Under the pieces are notes generated by a model. The model made no database searches. It was given only the letters and a program-made list of their open reading frames with translations, and had not been told where the DNA came from. The position numbers and the translations under genes are program-made. Below, one piece after another: positions 30,118 through 32,825 of a stretch of DNA of 32,825 nucleotides; the first letter of the stretch is position 1; every line of letters begins with the position of its first letter. The stretch is from JAZNOQ01 sp045589215 (GTDB lineage Bacteria > Bacillota > Clostridia > Oscillospirales > CAG-272), in assembly GCA_045589215.1 (NCBI GenBank), contig JAZNOQ010000157.1, positions 1 through 32,825 of the forward strand. The letters run 5' to 3'.

Positions 30118-31476
30118 TTGAATTTATGGGATATTATTAACGTTCCGATGGGTTACGTCCTCAAGTGGTGTAACGCACTTATGGGGAACCAGTACATTCT
30201 GGCACTCTTCCTGTTTGCGATCATCATTGAGGTGCTGCTTCTGCCCTTCGGGATCAAGCAACAGAAGAATTCCATCCGTCAGGCGAGACTCAAGCCGAAG
30301 GAGCTTGCGATCCGAAAGAAATACGCAGGACGTGATGACAAACAGACGCAGCAGATGCTTTCCCAGGAAATCCAGGAAATGTATCAAAAGGAAAACTTCA
30401 GCCCCCTTTCGGGCTGTTTGCCGATGCTGATCCAATTCCCGATCATCATCGCGCTTTATAACATCGTTCTGAACCCGCTGAAGTATATCTGCGGACTGTC
30501 GGAGGGCACGATCGATCAGCTGATGACGGTCGTAAAGAGCTTCCCCGAGTACGCGGAGCAGTTCGCGAAGGCAACCCCGTCGCGTACGATCGAGCTTCTC
30601 GGTGCGGTGAAGAAAATTATGGGCGAGTACGGAAGCGAAGCGTTCGCGGGCGTTGAGGGCTTTTCGTCCTCGATGACGCTCCCCGATCTGACGATCTTCG
30701 GCGGTGCGATCGACCTCGGTATGGTTCCGAGCTTTTCGAACCCCGGGTGGATCCTGCTCGTTCCCGTTCTTACCTTTGTCGTTTACTTCGCGTCGACGAA
30801 GATCACGCGTAAGCTGACCTATCAGCCCTCTATGGGTGCGACCGATCAGGCTGCAGGCTGCAGCAACAAGATGATGGACATTACGATGCCTCTGATGTCG
30901 GTGTTCATTTCGTTCGGCGTTCCTGCGGCAGTCGGTGTTTATTGGATCTTCAAGAGCATCATCGGCTCTCTGAAGCAGTTCATCCTGCACAAGGCGATGC
31001 CCCTACCGCAGTTTACCGAGGAGGATTACAAGGAGGCGGAACGCGAGGTCGGCGTGCGCAGTAAGTCGAACAAGGAAAAGCGCGCCGAGCGCGCAGCGGG
31101 AGCAGAAAACAACACCCCCGTGAAGAAGAGCGCGAAGGTCGGCTCGGTCCGTTCGCTCCATCACATCGATGACGAGGACTTCGACGATACCCGCGAAAGA
31201 GCTGAGCGCGCGAAGGCGGCGATCGCAGCCGCGGAGGCGGAAAAGGCGGCTTCGAAGCACGCAAAGGACGAAAAGATCGTCCTTGACGGTGCGGGTTCTT
31301 CTCTGAAGAAGGACGAGCCTGTTCGTCCCGAGGGCAAAAAGAAGCGGGCGAAAAAGGAAGCACCGAGCGTTCCCGCAGAGAACGAGCCTGCAAGCGGCAC
31401 AGAGGATACCCCCTCGGAGCCTGTCGCTACGGAGCAGACCGACGGGGATGCATCCGAACAAAGCAAAGAAAACTGA
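30118..31476 (+). CDS. yidC: Membrane protein insertase YidC/SpoIIIJ
   Basis: 452 residues, Gram-positive type without the large periplasmic domain. The start is TTG at 30118, with AGAGGA seven bases upstream; the first in-frame ATG is at 30148 and has no site. Five membrane helices enclose the groove; NQYILALFLFAIIIEVLLLPFGIKQQ, the coiled cytoplasmic hairpin (KPKELAIRKKYAG...) and GCLPMLIQFPIIIALYNIV are characteristic. The last ~120 residues form a charged Ala/Glu/Lys tail, longer than usual, that may contact the ribosome. A perfect hairpin CGTGCA/TGCACG (30083-30099) lies in the 61-base gap after yidD. jag follows 26 bases later. Confidence 0.95.
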   Translation: MNLWDIINVPMGYVLKWCNALMGNQYILALFLFAIIIEVLLLPFGIKQQKNSIRQARLKPKELAIRKKYAGRDDKQTQQMLSQEIQEMYQKENFSPLSGCLPMLIQFPIIIALYNIVLNPLKYICGLSEGTIDQLMTVVKSFPEYAEQFAKATPSRTIELLGAVKKIMGEYGSEAFAGVEGFSSSMTLPDLTIFGGAIDLGMVPSFSNPGWILLVPVLTFVVYFASTKITRKLTYQPSMGATDQAAGCSNKMMDITMPLMSVFISFGVPAAVGVYWIFKSIIGSLKQFILHKAMPLPQFTEEDYKEAEREVGVRSKSNKEKRAERAAGAENNTPVKKSAKVGSVRSLHHIDDEDFDDTRERAERAKAAIAAAEAEKAASKHAKDEKIVLDGAGSSLKKDEPVRPEGKKKRAKKEAPSVPAENEPASGTEDTPSEPVATEQTDGDASEQSKEN

Positions 31477-31502
31477 GACGGAAAAGGAAACGATAGATAA
31501 CT

Positions 31503-32186
31503 ATGGAAAAGAAAGTGATCATTTCCGCAAAGACGGCGGAAGAGGCAATTACGAAGGCAGTTGAGGAGCTTGGCGCACCGAACGCAGATGCGATCAAGGT
31601 GACCGTTTTGGAGGAAGCAACGAAGGGCTTCCTCGGACTCGGCGCAAAGCAGGCGAAGATCGAGGCGACCTATAAGGTCGGCAACGAGTACTACGCGCTT
31701 GAGCTCATCAAAAAGCTCCTCCTTGACATGGAGATCAACGCCGATGTCACGATGTGTGACGGCGACAACGACGATAAGCTCATCACGATTGAGGGCGACG
31801 GCGCGGGTGCGCTGATCGGTCATCACGGTGATACGCTCGACTCGCTTCAGTACCTCGCAAATCTTGCGGCAAACAAGAAGCAGCCCGGTGAAAAGCGCGA
31901 ATACGTGAAGATCACCATTGACATCGAGGGCTACCGCAAAAAGCGCGAGGAGACCCTCCGCGCACTTGCAAGACGCAAGGCAGAGCTCGTTCTGAAGTAC
32001 AAGAAGAGCATTATGCTCGAGCCGATGACGCCCTACGAGCGTCGCATCATCCACTCCGAGGTGCAGAACATCAGCGGCGTTTCGACGAATTCGATCGGAA
32101 GCGAGAACAGCCGCAAGGTCGTTCTCTTCCTTGACGAGGAGGCGGCTTCCGCAGAGATCGACAGCTACGGCGAGGGCGAAGAATAA
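31503..32186 (+). CDS. jag: RNA-binding protein Jag/KhpB (Jag-N, KH, R3H)
   Basis: 227 residues. Jag-N domain (1-55, with ATKGFLGLGAKQAKIEATY), a KH domain (about 85-150) with the GALIGHHGDTL loop, and an R3H domain (about 160-220) with PYERRIIHSEV. KhpB binds many small and messenger RNAs with KhpA and affects cell elongation and division in Firmicutes. The nearest ribosome-like site, AAGGAAA, lies about 14 bases from the ATG, longer than normal. It follows yidC as in most Firmicutes and ends in a terminator before mnmE. Confidence 0.93.
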   Translation: MEKKVIISAKTAEEAITKAVEELGAPNADAIKVTVLEEATKGFLGLGAKQAKIEATYKVGNEYYALELIKKLLLDMEINADVTMCDGDNDDKLITIEGDGAGALIGHHGDTLDSLQYLANLAANKKQPGEKREYVKITIDIEGYRKKREETLRALARRKAELVLKYKKSIMLEPMTPYERRIIHSEVQNISGVSTNSIGSENSRKVVLFLDEEAASAEIDSYGEGEE

Positions 32187-32193
32187 AAAATCC

Positions 32194-32232
32194 TTGGGGC
32201 TGTTCGGTTTCGTACAGCCCCAAAACTGTTTT
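32194..32232 (+). terminator. Rho-independent terminator between jag and mnmE
   Basis: Perfect 10-base-pair stem (32194-32203 with 32214-32223), then an interrupted T run. Of the GGGGCTG type. It lies within the 57-base jag-mnmE gap, so some transcripts should stop before mnmE. Confidence 0.8.
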
Positions 32233-32243
32233 CAGGAGTTCTT

Positions 32244-32790
32244 ATGCAGCTTTACGATACCATAGCGGCGGTCAGTACACCGCGCGGAAAGGGCGGGGTG
32301 GCACTGATCCGCATCTCGGGTGAAGACGCGATCACGATCGCAGAGCGCGTCTTTTTCCCGAAAAAAGGACAGAGCCTATGCGAACTTATCTCCTCCCGTT
32401 TCGTTTACGGTGTGATCCGAATGCCCGGGGAGAGCGCGGTACTTGACGACGGCATGGCGGTCGTTTTCCGTGCGCCGCACTCCTTTACGGGGGAAAACAC
32501 GGTCGAGATCACCTGCCACGGCGGCGTACTCGTGACCGAGACGGTGCTGTCGGCGGTCCTTGCGGCAGGCGCGCGCCCCGCAGAGGCGGGGGAATTTACC
32601 CGCCGCGCCTTTGTAAACGGCAAGCTCGCGCTTTCCGAGGCGGAGGCACTCGGCACGCTTCTTGAGGCGAGGACCGACAGTCAGCTGCGCCTTTCGAGAG
32701 GAGGTATGGACGGTCGGCTCTCCGCGTGTGTCGATGCGCTTTCCGCGCGCCTCCGTCACGTCCTCGCGTCGGTCTACGCGCGCATCGACT
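32244..32790 (+). CDS. mnmE: tRNA modification GTPase MnmE, 5' part, cut by contig end
   Basis: 182 genuine residues of an expected ~450-460. The N-terminal tetrahydrofolate-binding domain is complete: DTIAAVSTPRGKGGVALIRISG, PHSFTGENTVEITCHGG and AGEFTRRAFVNGKLALSEAEA. The sequence enters the helical domain and stops just after LASVYARID, where relatives continue with a Tyr/Phe-Pro-acidic stretch. The following TAA is formed by one genuine T (32790) and the adapter-like tail beginning at 32791, so the gene is not truly truncated. MnmE with MnmG modifies uridine 34 of certain tRNAs. GGAG lies upstream of the ATG. Confidence 0.93.
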
Positions 32791-32825
32791 AAGTCGGAGG
32801 CCAAGCGGTCTTAGGAAGGCAATTT
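32791..32825. other. Residual DNBSEQ/BGI sequencing adapter
   Basis: The last 35 bases begin AAGTCGGAGGCCAAGC and continue as the well-known BGI/MGI read-1 adapter, differing at one base within the first 32 (G for A near the end), followed by TTT. This is an artefact, not genome sequence. Confidence 0.9.

Noticed and set aside
32244..32792. Truncated or pseudogenised mnmE
   Set aside because: The stop codon is formed by the adapter-like tail, so the gene is merely cut by the contig end.

Overview
The window reads as a chromosomal contig from an uncultured, probably gut-associated member of the Clostridia (Bacillota). The grounds are strong Shine-Dalgarno sites before most genes, many sigma-A promoters with 17-base spacers, and genes whose closest recognisable relatives are clostridial: XRE and Rrf2 regulators, an Nbp35-type Mrp ATPase, DUF4430/ECF genes, and the rpmH-rnpA-yidD-yidC-jag-mnmE origin-region cluster. 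It is a moderately GC-rich genome; only the first ~760 bases look clearly more AT-rich. No transposase, prophage, CRISPR array, tRNA or rRNA was seen.

Layout. 1-760: 3' end of a kinase-like gene, then a repeat-bearing AT-rich spacer. 762-2443: two XRE regulators, one with membrane helices and a zinc ribbon, one with a helical TPR-like body. 2450-3346: a CDF metal exporter on the minus strand. 3656-6522: an iron-sulfur locus (IscR-like Rrf2 regulator, cysteine desulfurase, IscU scaffold) followed by a LOG-family hydrolase. 6574-8139: a PutP-type sodium symporter. 8321-9716: two tandem MscL-like channels. 9767-12096 (minus): gpmI translationally coupled to a HAD phosphatase. 12346-14022: Mrp/Nbp35 ATPase and a SanA-like protein. 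18258 down to 14075 (minus): an apparent five-gene operon galK - small membrane protein - yycJ/walJ - rlmH - CaCA antiporter. 18518-22134: an orphan small basic protein, mutY, a small membrane protein and cardiolipin synthase. 22276-25978: a zinc-ribbon membrane protein and a fused ATPase/FtsX-type ABC exporter. 27385 down to 26040 (minus): a cobalamin riboswitch, a DUF4430 lipoprotein and an ECF S component. 28625 down to 27591 (minus): holA. 28973 to the end: rpmH, rnpA, yidD, yidC, jag and the 5' part of mnmE.

The most interesting unit is the riboswitch-DUF4430-ECF module. The B12 riboswitch argues that a transcobalamin-like lipoprotein and an otherwise unassigned S component work together in corrinoid capture. 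Between it and holA lie three DnaA-box-like 9-mers in 33 bases beside an AT-rich inverted-repeat tract, next to the rpmH cluster. dnaA itself is not the neighbour of rpmH here; holA is.

Fe-S biology recurs: IscR-like regulator, IscS, IscU, the Mrp/Nbp35 carrier and MutY (an Fe-S client).

The last 35 bases match a DNBSEQ/BGI sequencing adapter almost perfectly. The stop codon in mnmE is therefore an artefact and the true contig ends near 32790.
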